Source of the DNA: Ectothiorhodosinus mongolicus
GTDB lineage: Bacteria > Pseudomonadota > Gammaproteobacteria > Ectothiorhodospirales > Ectothiorhodospiraceae
Length of the DNA stretch: 64,000 bases
Reading direction: 5' to 3'
Assembly: GCF_022406875.1 (NCBI RefSeq)
Contig: NZ_CP023018.1
Span: 1,209,318-1,273,317, forward strand
This document shows, piece by piece, positions 27,416-37,600 of the stretch. The notes under the pieces are model-generated. The model was not told the origin of the DNA, made no database searches, and saw nothing but the letters and a program-made list of their open reading frames with translations. Each line of letters opens with the position of its first letter. The first letter of the stretch is position 1. The position numbers and the translations under genes were made by a program.

Positions 27416-30400
27416 ATGGCTATGCGTGAAGCTCAAAAAACATCGCTGGAAGAGGCGCTTAGCCGACGTATTCTGATTCTCGATGGCGCCATGGGAACGA
27501 TGATTCAGTCCTATGGCCTCGTTGAGGAGGACTACCGCGGTGAGCGTTTTGCTGACTGGCCCTCCGATCTTAAGGGCAACAATGATTTGCTGGTGCTGAC
27601 CCAGCCACAGATTATTCGCGAAGTGCATGGCGCATATTTGGAAGCCGGCGCCGATATCATTGAAACCAACACGTTCAATGCGACGCATATCGCCATGGCT
27701 GACTATGCCATGGAGGCCTTGGTGCCTGAATTGAATCGCGAAGCGGCGCGCCTTGCCAAAGAGGTAGCGGCTGAGTATTCGCTGAAAACACCAGATCGGC
27801 CGCGCTTTGTTGCCGGTGTCCTGGGGCCCACCAATCGCACGGCCAGCATCTCCCCAGACGTCAATGACCCGGGAAAACGCAATGTCGATTTTGACACGCT
27901 GGTGACCGCTTATCGTGAAGCAACTGAAGCTTTGCTGGAAGGGGGGGCGGACCTTCTGATGATCGAGACCGTCTTCGATACTCTCAATGCCAAGGCCGCA
28001 GTCTTTGCACTAGAGACCCTCTTTGAAGAGTCAGGCTCGCGAGTGCCCGTGATGATCTCGGGCACCATTACCGATGCCTCCGGACGTACGCTCACTGGCC
28101 AGACCACAGAGGCTTTTTGGAATAGCTTGCGGCATGCGCGGCCATTGGCCATCGGTCTAAATTGCGCCCTGGGTCCAAAAGAGCTGCGGCCTTATGTTGA
28201 GGAACTCTCACGTATGGCCGATACCTTTGTGTCGGCTCATCCGAATGCCGGCCTGCCCAACGCTTTTGGTGGATATGACGAGACGCCGGAACAAATGGCC
28301 CAAGAGATTGGCAGCTGGGCCAAAGATGGTTTTTTAAATATTGTCGGTGGTTGCTGCGGTACGACGCCAGAGCATATCCACGCTATTCGGGAAGCCGTTG
28401 AGGTGCATCCACCGCGATCTATGCCCAGTATTTCGCCTGCTTGTCGCTTATCGGGGCTTGAGCCTTTCAATATCGGCGCTGAAACCTTGTTTGTGAATGT
28501 TGGGGAACGCACCAATGTCACTGGGAGTGCCCGCTTTAAGCGCCTGATTAAAGACGGTGAGTACGAGACTGCCCTAGAAGTAGCCGCCGAGCAGGTACAA
28601 AACGGCGCGCAGATCATCGATGTGAATATGGATGAGGGCATGTTGGATGCTCTGGCAGCCATGCAACGCTTTCTCAATCTAGCTCAGGCTGAACCCGATA
28701 TCGCGCGTGTGCCTGTGATGATCGATTCCTCCAAATGGGAGGTGATCGAAGCGGGCCTGAAATGCATACAGGGTAAAGGCGTGGTGAACTCCATTTCGCT
28801 CAAGGAAGGCGAAGAGAGTTTTGTGTATCAGGCCAAGCTATTGCGTCGCTATGGTGCCGCTGTGGTGGTTATGGCCTTTGATGAGCAGGGGCAGGCAGAT
28901 ACTCAGGAGCGCAAGTTAGAGATTTGTAGCCGGGCTTACCGCATCCTCACCGAGGACGTCGGCTTTCCCGCTGAGGACATTATTTTCGATCCCAATATCT
29001 TTGCTATCGCCACTGGTATTGAAGAACACAACAACTATGGCGTCGACTTCATCGAAGCAACTCGGGCAATTAAGCAGCAGCTGCCGCATGCCCTGATTTC
29101 CGGTGGAGTCTCCAACGTCTCTTTCTCATTTCGCGGCAATAATCCGGTACGCGAGGCCATTCACTCAGTATTCTTGTATCACGCCATTCGTGCCGGTATG
29201 GACATGGGCATTGTCAATGCCGGGCAATTGGTGGTCTATGACAATATCGATGAGGATTTGCGCGAGCGGGTCGAGGATGTCGTTCTCAATCGTCGAGATG
29301 ATGCCACTGAGCGCTTATTAGATATCGCCGAGCGCTATCGGGGTCAGGAAGGCGAGGTGCGTAAGGAAGATTTAGCTTGGCGTGAGTTGCCCGTAGCCAA
29401 ACGTCTAGAGCATGCCTTGGTCAAAGGCATTGATGCCTATGTCGTAGAAGACACCGAGGAAGCGCGCCTGAGCTTTGAGCGGCCAATTCAGGTGATTGAA
29501 GGTCCGCTGATGGACGGCATGAATTTTGTCGGCGACTTGTTTGGGGAGGGTAAGATGTTCCTGCCTCAGGTGGTGAAATCGGCGCGGGTGATGAAAAAAG
29601 CCGTGGCCCACCTGATTCCCTATATCGAAGCTGAAAAAACCGATGACAGTAAGAATAACGGCCGCATCCTCATGGCGACGGTCAAAGGCGATGTGCATGA
29701 CATCGGTAAAAACATCGTCGGTGTGGTTCTGCAATGCAATAACTTCGAGGTCATTGATTTGGGCGTGATGGTGCCCGCGCCAGTGATTTTAGAAAAGGCC
29801 AATGAGCATCAGGTGGATGTCATTGGCTTATCTGGCCTGATCACACCTTCGCTTGAAGAGATGGCGCATATGGCATCAGAAATGCAGCGCCTGGATATGA
29901 GCATTCCTTTGCTAATTGGCGGCGCCACCACCTCGCGCGCCCATACCGCGGTTAAAATCGCCCCAAATTACAAAGGTCCAACCGTCTGGGTAAAAGACGC
30001 CTCACGCGCTGTGGGCGTGGCACAAAGTCTGGTGAGTCCCGAGTTGCGTGGGCCTTATGTGGAAAAAATACGCGCTGAATATGAGGATGTGCGAACCAAC
30101 CATCATGCGCGGCAGAAAAAACAGGATTGGTTAAGCTTGGAAGACGCTCGAGCCAACGCTACGCCAGTGAATTGGCAGGAGTACCAACCACCCCGACCCG
30201 CAGTGTTAGATGCTCAAAAAGGCATGGATCTTGGCGGCCCGGCACCAAAAGTGCTCCGCCCCAATGGGTCAGACAGCGCGCTCTTGTGCTTTGATGATTA
30301 TCCGTTGCAATTGCTGGTGGACTACATCGACTGGACTCCCTTTTTCCGAGCTTGGGATTTACATGGATCATATCCTCGCATCTTGGATGATGAAATCGTC

Positions 30401-31183
30401 GGTGAGGAAGCACGCACCTTATTCGCTGAGGCTCAGCCCATGCTGCGCACCATCATTGCTGAGCGCTGGCTAACCGCCAAAGCGGTGCTTGGGTTTTTCC
30501 CGGCACGCTGCGTCGATCATGATGATATTCAGTTGTATCATGATGCCGCTGGCACAGAGCCTTTGATGCGCTTGCATCATTTGCGTCAACAGGTGAGAAA
30601 GCCTCGTCAGGCACCCAATATGTGTTTAGCGGACTTCATTGCCCCGCTGGAACTCGGCCGCGAGGACTATCTCGGCGGGTTTGCCGTTACAGCCGGTATT
30701 GGGCTGGATGAGCATGTGGCTCGCTTTGAAGCAGCCCATGACGATTACTCAGCCATCATGATAAAAGCGCTGGCAGATCGTCTGGCTGAGGCCTTCGCTG
30801 AGCACATGCACGAGCGGGTGCGTCGCGAATTCTGGGGTTATGCTGCCGATGAAACACTCAGTAATGAGGATCTCATTGATGAGCGCTACCTAGGTATTCG
30901 TCCGGCACCAGGCTATCCCGCCTGCCCCGAGCATACGGAAAAAGGATTGCTGTGGACTTTGATTGACCCCGTGACGCACGCCGATATGACCCTGACGGAT
31001 AGCTATGCAATGTCACCCGCATCATCAGTCTCTGGGTTTTATTTTTCCCACCCGGAGTCACGCTACTTCGGCGTGGGCAAAATAAATCGCGACCAGGTCG
31101 AGCAGTATGCGCGCCGCAAGGACATGCCCTTGGAACAGGCCGAGCGTTGGCTCGCTCCCAATTTGGGGTACGACCCCGATTAG
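27416..31183 (+). CDS. metH: cobalamin-dependent methionine synthase MetH
   Basis: The 1255-residue enzyme has all four modules: the homocysteine domain ([13 protein letters not shown]; zinc cysteines in GLNCALG and VGGCCGTTP), the methyltetrahydrofolate domain ([10 protein letters not shown]), the B12 domain with [12 protein letters not shown] (His761 is the cobalt ligand) and the C-terminal activation domain ([15 protein letters not shown], binding S-adenosylmethionine). It makes methionine in the cytoplasm. No cobalamin riboswitch is visible in the 111 bases before it. The ribosome site is poor; a GTG at 27404 is an alternative start. Confidence 0.98.
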   Translation: MAMREAQKTSLEEALSRRILILDGAMGTMIQSYGLVEEDYRGERFADWPSDLKGNNDLLVLTQPQIIREVHGAYLEAGADIIETNTFNATHIAMADYAMEALVPELNREAARLAKEVAAEYSLKTPDRPRFVAGVLGPTNRTASISPDVNDPGKRNVDFDTLVTAYREATEALLEGGADLLMIETVFDTLNAKAAVFALETLFEESGSRVPVMISGTITDASGRTLTGQTTEAFWNSLRHARPLAIGLNCALGPKELRPYVEELSRMADTFVSAHPNAGLPNAFGGYDETPEQMAQEIGSWAKDGFLNIVGGCCGTTPEHIHAIREAVEVHPPRSMPSISPACRLSGLEPFNIGAETLFVNVGERTNVTGSARFKRLIKDGEYETALEVAAEQVQNGAQIIDVNMDEGMLDALAAMQRFLNLAQAEPDIARVPVMIDSSKWEVIEAGLKCIQGKGVVNSISLKEGEESFVYQAKLLRRYGAAVVVMAFDEQGQADTQERKLEICSRAYRILTEDVGFPAEDIIFDPNIFAIATGIEEHNNYGVDFIEATRAIKQQLPHALISGGVSNVSFSFRGNNPVREAIHSVFLYHAIRAGMDMGIVNAGQLVVYDNIDEDLRERVEDVVLNRRDDATERLLDIAERYRGQEGEVRKEDLAWRELPVAKRLEHALVKGIDAYVVEDTEEARLSFERPIQVIEGPLMDGMNFVGDLFGEGKMFLPQVVKSARVMKKAVAHLIPYIEAEKTDDSKNNGRILMATVKGDVHDIGKNIVGVVLQCNNFEVIDLGVMVPAPVILEKANEHQVDVIGLSGLITPSLEEMAHMASEMQRLDMSIPLLIGGATTSRAHTAVKIAPNYKGPTVWVKDASRAVGVAQSLVSPELRGPYVEKIRAEYEDVRTNHHARQKKQDWLSLEDARANATPVNWQEYQPPRPAVLDAQKGMDLGGPAPKVLRPNGSDSALLCFDDYPLQLLVDYIDWTPFFRAWDLHGSYPRILDDEIVGEEARTLFAEAQPMLRTIIAERWLTAKAVLGFFPARCVDHDDIQLYHDAAGTEPLMRLHHLRQQVRKPRQAPNMCLADFIAPLELGREDYLGGFAVTAGIGLDEHVARFEAAHDDYSAIMIKALADRLAEAFAEHMHERVRREFWGYAADETLSNEDLIDERYLGIRPAPGYPACPEHTEKGLLWTLIDPVTHADMTLTDSYAMSPASSVSGFYFSHPESRYFGVGKINRDQVEQYARRKDMPLEQAERWLAPNLGYDPD

Positions 31184-31194
31184 GATGTATGGGT

Positions 31195-32736
31195 ATGACT
31201 GACTCCGCAGAGATATCTGAAGATGTGCATCATCTGGTCCTGCGCAATCTGCGCTTGGATGACTACGAGCACATTCATCGGATTACCCGCCGGGTTTATC
31301 AAGATGTTGATGGGCCCTGGAGCCGCGAACAGTACAAGGCTCAGCTCAAGCGCTTCCCTGAGGGGCAGATTTGTATTGAGGACAATGGCCGGGTAGTGGC
31401 TGCCGCCATGAGTTTAATCGTCGATTATCGGCGTTGGGGCGATCGCCATAAGTACTGGGATATCACTGGCAAGGGTTTTTTTACCACCCATGATGCCAAG
31501 GGCGACACGCTGTATGGCGCTGATATTTTTGTCGATCCGGACTATCGAGGTCTACGCCTGGGTCGGCGTCTATATGATGCCCGCAAAGCTTTGTGTGAGA
31601 ACCTAAACCTGCGCGCCATCGTCGTCGGTGGGCGTATCCCCGGTTACCACGAATATCAAGATGAGCTAACCCCGCGCCAATACGTCGAACAGGTCCAGTT
31701 GCACGAATTAAACGATACGGTGCTGACTTTTCAGTTGGCCAATGGGTTTCATGTTAGGCGAATTTTGCGCAACTACTTGCCGGGAGATGAGGCTTCTTCC
31801 GAGTATGCCGTGTTGCTGGAGTGGATCAACATCAACTATGAGGAGGAGGAAGAAAACCTCATTGATGCTGCCAAAACCGTCGTGCGCGTTGGCGCTGTGC
31901 AATGGCAAATGCGGCCCATGGCATCGGTCGATGATTTGCTACAGCAGGTGGAATACTTTGTTGATGCTGTCTCAGGCTATCAGTCGGATGTCATCTTATT
32001 TCCAGAGTTTTTCAACGGACCCCTCATGGGTCAGTTCAATCAAGATAATCCAGCCGAGGCTGTGCGCCATATGGCGGAATTCACCGAGCCTTTGCGCGCA
32101 GAAATGCAGCGCTTAGCGCTGGCCTATAACATCAATATCATCGCCGGCAGCATGCCCGAATATGAGGACGGGGTGCTGCGTAATGTGTCTTACCTATGCC
32201 GTCGCGATGGAAGCTGGGAACGCCAGTACAAGTTGCATATCACGCCAGATGAAAGCGCTTATTGGGGCCTTCAAGGCGGCAATGAGTTGCGTGTTTTTGA
32301 TACCGACTTTGGCAAGGTCGGTATCTTGATTTGTTATGACGTCGAGTTTCCTGAATTACCTCGCATCCTGGCTGATCAGGGACTGCAAATACTCTTTGTG
32401 CCGTTTTGGACTGATACCAAAAACGCTTACCTACGGGTGCGGCGTTGTGCGCAGGCTAGGGCCATCGAAAACGAGTGTTATGTAGTCATCTCGGGCAGCG
32501 TGGGGAACTTGCCGCGCATCGAAAACATGGATATGCAATATTCTCAAGCGGCGGTATTCACCCCCTCAGACTTTGCCTTTCCTCATGATGCTGTGGCTGC
32601 CGAAGCCACGCCCAATACCGAGATGACCCTGATTTGTGACCTGGATTTGGAGAATCTCAAGAAGCTGCGCCGCCAGGGTAGCGTGCGCAACCTACGTGAT
32701 CGCCGACTCGATCTTTATTCGGTGAAGTGGAAATAA
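31195..32736 (+). CDS. GNAT acetyltransferase - carbon-nitrogen hydrolase fusion protein
   Basis: The 513-residue protein has two domains. Residues about 12-215 are a GNAT N-acyltransferase fold, with the acetyl-CoA loop region DPDYRGLRLGRRLYDAR at 114-130. Residues about 230-513 are a nitrilase-superfamily hydrolase with the triad Glu271 (FPEFFNG), Lys346 (QYKLHITP) and Cys380 (ILICYDVEFPE). Fusions of this order are known in many bacteria but remain without an established substrate. The second ATG is chosen because AGGA, next to the metH stop, is nine bases upstream; the gap to metH is 11 bases, so the two are probably co-transcribed. Confidence 0.87.
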   Translation: MTDSAEISEDVHHLVLRNLRLDDYEHIHRITRRVYQDVDGPWSREQYKAQLKRFPEGQICIEDNGRVVAAAMSLIVDYRRWGDRHKYWDITGKGFFTTHDAKGDTLYGADIFVDPDYRGLRLGRRLYDARKALCENLNLRAIVVGGRIPGYHEYQDELTPRQYVEQVQLHELNDTVLTFQLANGFHVRRILRNYLPGDEASSEYAVLLEWININYEEEEENLIDAAKTVVRVGAVQWQMRPMASVDDLLQQVEYFVDAVSGYQSDVILFPEFFNGPLMGQFNQDNPAEAVRHMAEFTEPLRAEMQRLALAYNINIIAGSMPEYEDGVLRNVSYLCRRDGSWERQYKLHITPDESAYWGLQGGNELRVFDTDFGKVGILICYDVEFPELPRILADQGLQILFVPFWTDTKNAYLRVRRCAQARAIENECYVVISGSVGNLPRIENMDMQYSQAAVFTPSDFAFPHDAVAAEATPNTEMTLICDLDLENLKKLRRQGSVRNLRDRRLDLYSVKWK

Positions 32737-32743
32737 ACAGAAG

Positions 32744-32759
32744 CCTTGGCCTACCAAGG
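32744..32759. terminator. short hairpin between convergent genes
   Basis: CCTTGG (32744-32749) and CCAAGG (32754-32759) form a six-pair stem with a four-base loop, overlapping the stop of the minus-strand SDR gene. On the minus strand a T-rich CTTCTGTTTATTT follows; on the plus strand there is no T-run. It is weak and may be a poor terminator for the SDR gene. Confidence 0.3.
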
Positions 32760-33446
32760 AATGTCTGCGCCGTTAATATCGATGAAGCGGCCGCTGTCTG
32801 ACAGCTTGAAATCATCCATCAGGCGGCGCATGGCCATGACGCTCTCGGTCACCGTCATTTCGGCTCCCGGGCCGCCCATGTCGGTTAGTACCCACCCCGG
32901 ATGCATGGCCACCACAATAATTCCTTGTTGCAGTAAGTCATGTGCGGCGCTCACAACCACCGCGTTTAGCGCGGCTTTGCTGGAGCGATAGATATAAACG
33001 CCACCCGAACTGTTGTCTGTCATGCTGCCCATCTTGCTAGAGAGGTTGACCATCAGCTTGCCCGAGCCGGCAGCCACGTTACTGGCAAATATCTCCATCA
33101 TTTGTAAGGGGCCAATGCAATTGGTTCTTAAGGTGTTCATCCAAGCTTCCGGGTCGGTTTGTCCGAAAGGCTTGGTGGGTCCGTAGGAGCCGGCATTATT
33201 GATCAGGATGTCCAAAGGTAAGTCGCCGATACTTTCTTTTAATGCGGCGATGCTCACAGAGGAGGTGATGTCCAAGGGATACACTGTGATCCGCTCTGGA
33301 TGCCAGGAGGCTAGCTGTTGCAAGTCTCGTGCCTCATCGGGTGCACGACAAGTGGCCAAAACTTGGCTGTCTGTATCAGCAAATTGGCGCACCATTTCCA
33401 AACCAATGCCGCGGTTGGCGCCCGTGATGAGAATGGTTTGGGTCAT
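32751..33446 (-). CDS. short-chain dehydrogenase/reductase (C-factor-like SDR)
   Basis: The 231-residue protein has the classical SDR signs: ITGANRGIGLEM for NAD(P) binding at residues 7-18, LINNAG near 85, the catalytic serine in NLSSKMGS, and YIYRSSKAAL with Tyr and Lys in YxxxK. The overall pattern, including AMHPGWVLTDMGG, resembles the C-factor/CsgA and YciK-type group of short SDRs. Substrate unknown. It is divergent from the first Slp gene; the open frame extends upstream, but the ATG at 33446 starts right at the nucleotide-binding strand. Confidence 0.88.
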   Translation of the reverse strand: MTQTILITGANRGIGLEMVRQFADTDSQVLATCRAPDEARDLQQLASWHPERITVYPLDITSSVSIAALKESIGDLPLDILINNAGSYGPTKPFGQTDPEAWMNTLRTNCIGPLQMMEIFASNVAAGSGKLMVNLSSKMGSMTDNSSGGVYIYRSSKAALNAVVVSAAHDLLQQGIIVVAMHPGWVLTDMGGPGAEMTVTESVMAMRRLMDDFKLSDSGRFIDINGADIPW

Positions 33447-33561
33447 GCTGTCATACTCCGAAAAAAGGGTTTGGTTGAAATGATGAAGATTGCGCCGCCG
33501 ACCTGCAAGGAATTTGCTGGCCGGTTTATGGTCTACGAATACAGAGGAGCCTTGTGGTGGG

Positions 33562-34113
33562 ATGAATATGAGACCGATCGCGATAGGCATTGCGCTGTTG
33601 GCATTGATCAGTGTTCTGGCAGGCTGTGCGAGTACCACGCCAGAAAAAGTGCGCCAGGCTCCTGAGCCCGATCTGAGCTTGGAGGAGGTGCGCGCTGACG
33701 GCAAGCGTTTTCAGGGCGAGGCTGTCCGTTGGGGCGGTATTATTGTTAAAACCGAAAATCTAAGCGACGCCACGCGTGTCGAACTGGTTTATCGGCCACT
33801 CACAAGAGGTGGGCGCCCCTTGGAGACCGATCGCAGTTCCGGACGCTTTGTTGCACTGGTCCCGGCTTTTCTGGATCCGGTTGTCTATGCGGCTGGGCGC
33901 GAGCTGACCGTTCATGGAAAGATCCAAGATATTCAAGCGGGCCAAATCGGAAAGATGGCCTATGACTTCGCTGTGGTGGCGGCCGATACCGTCTATCTCT
34001 GGCCTGAGCCTGTGCCATTGAGGCATGAGCCTTGGCCTTATTTCCCAGGATACTATGGTCCGTTTTATGATCCTTGGTATCGTTTTCATCCGCGTCCCTG
34101 GCCCTATTACTGA
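33562..34113 (+). CDS. Slp family outer-membrane lipoprotein (first of two)
   Basis: The 183-residue protein has a lipoprotein signal with lipobox LAGC (Cys22). The body (FQGEAVRWGGIIVKTENLSDATRVELVYRPL, written here only as a family guide by its WGGxI and PL parts) is that of Slp/YeaY, starvation-inducible lipoproteins. The C-terminus, from about residue 150, is strikingly rich in Pro, Trp, Tyr and Phe (PWPYFPGYYGPFYDPWYRF). It overlaps the start of the second Slp gene (TGATG). Function of Slp proteins is not established; Slp in E. coli is induced by starvation and acid. Confidence 0.85.
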   Translation: MNMRPIAIGIALLALISVLAGCASTTPEKVRQAPEPDLSLEEVRADGKRFQGEAVRWGGIIVKTENLSDATRVELVYRPLTRGGRPLETDRSSGRFVALVPAFLDPVVYAAGRELTVHGKIQDIQAGQIGKMAYDFAVVAADTVYLWPEPVPLRHEPWPYFPGYYGPFYDPWYRFHPRPWPYY

Positions 34114-34616
34114 TGTCCCGTCTATTACTCCTCATGCTGGTTTTGTTGCTAACGCTCCTCTTAACTGCCTGCGCCAGTGGTCCAAGATTCGAGGGCGCTT
34201 CTATGGATTCTGAGGTCACGCCCGCCATGGTAGCCAGTGACTCGGACCCATGGATCTCATCGCAAGTCATTTGGGCGGGGGTTATTATCAGCATTGAGAA
34301 TTTGAGTGAGTACACCGAGCTCGAAGTGCTGTCTTATCCGTTACGCCAGAATCAGCGGCCGGATTTACGAAAAGCAGCCCAAGGGCGGTTTATTGTTCGG
34401 GTTCCGGGTTATCTGGAGAGTGCTGATTACGCCCCCGGGCGTGAGGTCACGGTGCTTGGAGAGCTCATTGAGTTGTTGCCGGGGCGCGTGGGTCAGGCTT
34501 CTTATCAGTTTCCCGTCGTGTCTACCCAAGCTCCATACCTATGGCCAGTGGAAGCACAGATGCCAGCCAGTCGACCGCGCATCAGTATCGGTGTAGGTGT
34601 TATTTTTCGTAACTAA
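34113..34616 (+). CDS. Slp family outer-membrane lipoprotein (second of two)
   Basis: The 167-residue protein has a very hydrophobic leucine-rich signal and lipobox LTAC (Cys20). It shares the Slp core with its neighbour (VIWAGVIISIENLSEYTELEV, RGRFIV-like QGRFIVRVPGYL, LWPVE), so the two arose by duplication, but it lacks the aromatic tail. Its ATG overlaps the previous stop, so the pair is translated together. The stop abuts the convergent TraB-family gene with no base between. Confidence 0.84.
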   Translation: MSRLLLLMLVLLLTLLLTACASGPRFEGASMDSEVTPAMVASDSDPWISSQVIWAGVIISIENLSEYTELEVLSYPLRQNQRPDLRKAAQGRFIVRVPGYLESADYAPGREVTVLGELIELLPGRVGQASYQFPVVSTQAPYLWPVEAQMPASRPRISIGVGVIFRN

Positions 34617-35831
34617 TCAGCTGCCCAATAGACGTTCCGCGATACGAAATCCAGCGGCATAAGTGCCGATGGCTGATCCTAGCGTCGTCAGAATAAAAAC
34701 CAGTAGCACTCGGGAGATGCGGTTCTTCCACCAACCGCCCAAATGCGCAGTGTCATGCCGCAGTGTCGAGAAATCGCCGACAGTAGGCTTGCGCAGCCAT
34801 GCTTCAGCGCCGGCCGCCACAAACCCCACTCCAATAGTGGGGTTTAGCGAGGTGAGCGGCGCGGCTAAGGCAGCGATGACCACGGTCAGTGGGTGTGCTG
34901 CCGCAATAATAGCGCCAAGTCCCGCCAAACTCCCGTTAATCAACACCCAGTCAGCCACCAATTGCCAGCCAAGGTCCGGATTGCGTGAAAAGCCGATAGC
35001 AAAACCCGTGAGAATCAGCGCCACAATCACCCAAGGGATGAATTTGAGCCAGCGTGTGGGTGGGGGTAGTTGATCCAGACGTTCGAGAGTCTGAGCCGGT
35101 GGTTCAGCGGACTCAGCAGTGAGTGTGTCACGCAAACCGGCCAAATGCCCGGCCCCGACAACAGCCAGAATATGCTGATAATCGTTATTTGTGGCTTCCT
35201 GACGCAGACGCGCCGCCATATAGGCGTCTCGTTCATTGATTAAGGGCTCATACAAAGAGCCAGATTCCGCGGCAAACTCATTAAAGCTGGATTCCAGTAT
35301 GTCTCCTGATTTGAGCCGCTCGATTTCCTCTTCGCTGATTTTCTCGCGGGAGACAACGCTCGCCAATAATCCCCCAAATAAGCCCATGCGCTGCCACCAA
35401 GGGACATTGCGATAACAGCGTTTTAGGGTGACCCCAACCTCGCGATCAATCAGTAAGACCGGTAGGTGCGCCGCTTGCGCTTGATTGATCGCCGCGCGCA
35501 TTTCCGCACCGGGTTCGATGCCGAATTGTTCGGCCAGTCGTTGCTGATAGGCACCCAGCGCGAGGCTGGCGGCAACCATGGGAGCCATGCCTTGACGCAA
35601 TACCGCAAACAGATTCATGCGTGACAAAGCATCGGGATCAACAATGGCCTGATGTCGACTGGGACACAATTCCACGGCTACGGCATCAAACTCGCCGCTG
35701 GCCAGCAGATCATGCACCACTTGAGCGGACACCCGTGATACATGAGCGGTTCCCAAGAGGGTGATTTTGGTGCCGTTGAGGCTAACTTCAAAACGCGGCT
35801 CGTCCGCGCCCGTTGTGGAAGGCAGTGTCAT
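34617..35831 (-). CDS. TraB/PrgY family membrane protein
   Basis: The 404-residue protein opens with a TraB domain: LLGTAHVSRVSAQVV, VAVELCPSRH and, near residue 227, VVGAGHLAGL, the three conserved blocks with His and Glu residues expected of a metal-dependent fold. From about residue 265 there are several membrane segments. Founding members limit peptide pheromone production in Enterococcus; proteobacterial members have no defined role and may be membrane proteases. It is divergent from gshA. Confidence 0.85.
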   Translation of the reverse strand: MTLPSTTGADEPRFEVSLNGTKITLLGTAHVSRVSAQVVHDLLASGEFDAVAVELCPSRHQAIVDPDALSRMNLFAVLRQGMAPMVAASLALGAYQQRLAEQFGIEPGAEMRAAINQAQAAHLPVLLIDREVGVTLKRCYRNVPWWQRMGLFGGLLASVVSREKISEEEIERLKSGDILESSFNEFAAESGSLYEPLINERDAYMAARLRQEATNNDYQHILAVVGAGHLAGLRDTLTAESAEPPAQTLERLDQLPPPTRWLKFIPWVIVALILTGFAIGFSRNPDLGWQLVADWVLINGSLAGLGAIIAAAHPLTVVIAALAAPLTSLNPTIGVGFVAAGAEAWLRKPTVGDFSTLRHDTAHLGGWWKNRISRVLLVFILTTLGSAIGTYAAGFRIAERLLGS

Positions 35832-35939
35832 CGCGTGGTCCGACGATCCTTTTAAAGTCTATTAGCAACAGATGAAAGCGCCCATTATGAGCATGCAGCG
35901 CCGTACTGTCATGATGTCATTTTCCTATCTAGGGGCTGC

Positions 35940-37568
35940 ATGAAGTATTCTTGTCAGTCCGCGTTAAAGTATTCAGTCAAGGAACCCCCGCTCTTGTATT
36001 CCCTTTTTCAACAGCGTTTGCAGGCCATCATCGATGCCAATCGCCAACACAGTCTGAGTGACCGACGCGTTGGCTTAGAGAAGGAAGCGCTGCGCGTTAA
36101 TGCTGAGGGGATGATTGCCAAAACGCCGCATCCTGCAGCTTTGGGCTCAGCATTAACCCACCCAAACATCACTACGGACTACTCAGAGGCGCTATTGGAA
36201 TTCATAACGCCGCCCTGTGATGGGATTTCTGAGGCAATGGAGTTTTTGGAGGATTTGCACAGCTTCACCTATCAGCGCCTAGATGAAGAGATTTTGTGGG
36301 CAGCCAGCATGCCGTGTGTGCTGGAGGGCGAGCAGGGCATCCCGATAGCTCATTATGGCTCCTCTAACTTGGGGCGAATGAAAACCGTCTATCGACGTGG
36401 CTTGGGGCATCGTTATGGACGCATCATGCAAGTAATTTCGGGTTGCCACTTCAATTTCTCCATGGGTGAGAGCTTCTGGACTTCCTGGCAGGAGTTATTT
36501 GCTCCGGGGCAGTCCCTGCGTCAGTGCCGCGATGAAGCCTATTTCGGCATGATTCGAAATTTGCAGCGACTGGGTTGGTTGGTGCCTTACTTATTTGGCG
36601 CATCGCCAGCAGTATGCCGCACTTTTCTTGGCGGCAAGCCCACTACATTGGCAGAGTTTGATGAAGGGACATACTACGAGCCTTACGCCACCAGCTTGCG
36701 TATGGGTGATATCGGTTACCAGAATCGTAAGGAAGAGGAAACCGGTATCAAAGCCAATTACGACGGTTTAGACAGCTATGTAAAAAGCCTCGAGTGGGCC
36801 ATTAATACCCCCTCTAGTCAGTATGAAAAAATCGGGGTTTTGGTCGAGGGTGACTATCGGCAGTTAAATGCCAATGTTCTGCAAATCGAAAATGAATACT
36901 ACAGCACCGTGCGCCCCAAACCTTTAACTCAGGGTGTTGAGAAACCCACTCTGGCCTTAAAGCGTGGCGGCGTGGCTTATGTGGAACTGCGTTCCTTGGA
37001 TGTGAATCCGTTTGAGCCAACGGGTTTGGACCGGTCACAACTCCATTTTCTGGAGCTGCTGATGATTTTTGCCTTGCTATGCGACAGTCCACGCATCGAC
37101 GAATTAGAGCGCTTGGCCATCGATCATAACCAAAGTGCCACAGCCCACAGGGGTCGTGATCCAAAGCTTGCGCTGCTGCGCAAAGGTGAACAAATTGGTT
37201 TGCGCGAGTGGGCCGCTGAGCTATTGCAGGCGATGGGCCCCTTGGCCGCAGCGCTGGATGTATCACTGCCAACATCGACTTATTCCATGGCTTTGCAGGC
37301 GCAACAGTACAAGCTAGCTGATGCCTCGTTGACGCCTTCGGCGCGCATGTTGGGTGAAATGGCCGATCAAGAGGAGGGCTTTCATCGCTTCGCTAAGCGC
37401 ATTTCCTTGGAACATGCCGATTGGTTCGAACAGCGGCATTTAAGCCGTGAGCGTGAAGTTGAACTTGAGGCGCTGGCCACAGACTCACTGCTTAAGCAGG
37501 CTCAGATTGAAGCCAGTGATAAAGAAGATTTCGCTGCCTTTCTTCGGCATTACGCTGAACAGCGTTGA
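35940..37568 (+). CDS. gshA: glutamate--cysteine ligase GshA
   Basis: The 542-residue enzyme has the proteobacterial GshA pattern: GLEKEALRVNAEG, HPAALGSALTHPNITTDYSE and ALLEFITPPCD, then CHFNFS and VAYVELRSLDVNPF. It joins glutamate and cysteine, the rate-limiting step of glutathione synthesis. AGGGG lies close to the ATG; the first 20 residues are not conserved, so translation could begin later. A glutathionyl-hydroquinone reductase and methionine sulfoxide reductase follow, giving a thiol-redox grouping. gshB is not in the window. Confidence 0.94.
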   Translation: MKYSCQSALKYSVKEPPLLYSLFQQRLQAIIDANRQHSLSDRRVGLEKEALRVNAEGMIAKTPHPAALGSALTHPNITTDYSEALLEFITPPCDGISEAMEFLEDLHSFTYQRLDEEILWAASMPCVLEGEQGIPIAHYGSSNLGRMKTVYRRGLGHRYGRIMQVISGCHFNFSMGESFWTSWQELFAPGQSLRQCRDEAYFGMIRNLQRLGWLVPYLFGASPAVCRTFLGGKPTTLAEFDEGTYYEPYATSLRMGDIGYQNRKEEETGIKANYDGLDSYVKSLEWAINTPSSQYEKIGVLVEGDYRQLNANVLQIENEYYSTVRPKPLTQGVEKPTLALKRGGVAYVELRSLDVNPFEPTGLDRSQLHFLELLMIFALLCDSPRIDELERLAIDHNQSATAHRGRDPKLALLRKGEQIGLREWAAELLQAMGPLAAALDVSLPTSTYSMALQAQQYKLADASLTPSARMLGEMADQEEGFHRFAKRISLEHADWFEQRHLSREREVELEALATDSLLKQAQIEASDKEDFAAFLRHYAEQR

Positions 37569-37600
37569 GACGCGTATTTGGGATGGAGTAAGAGATTGTC

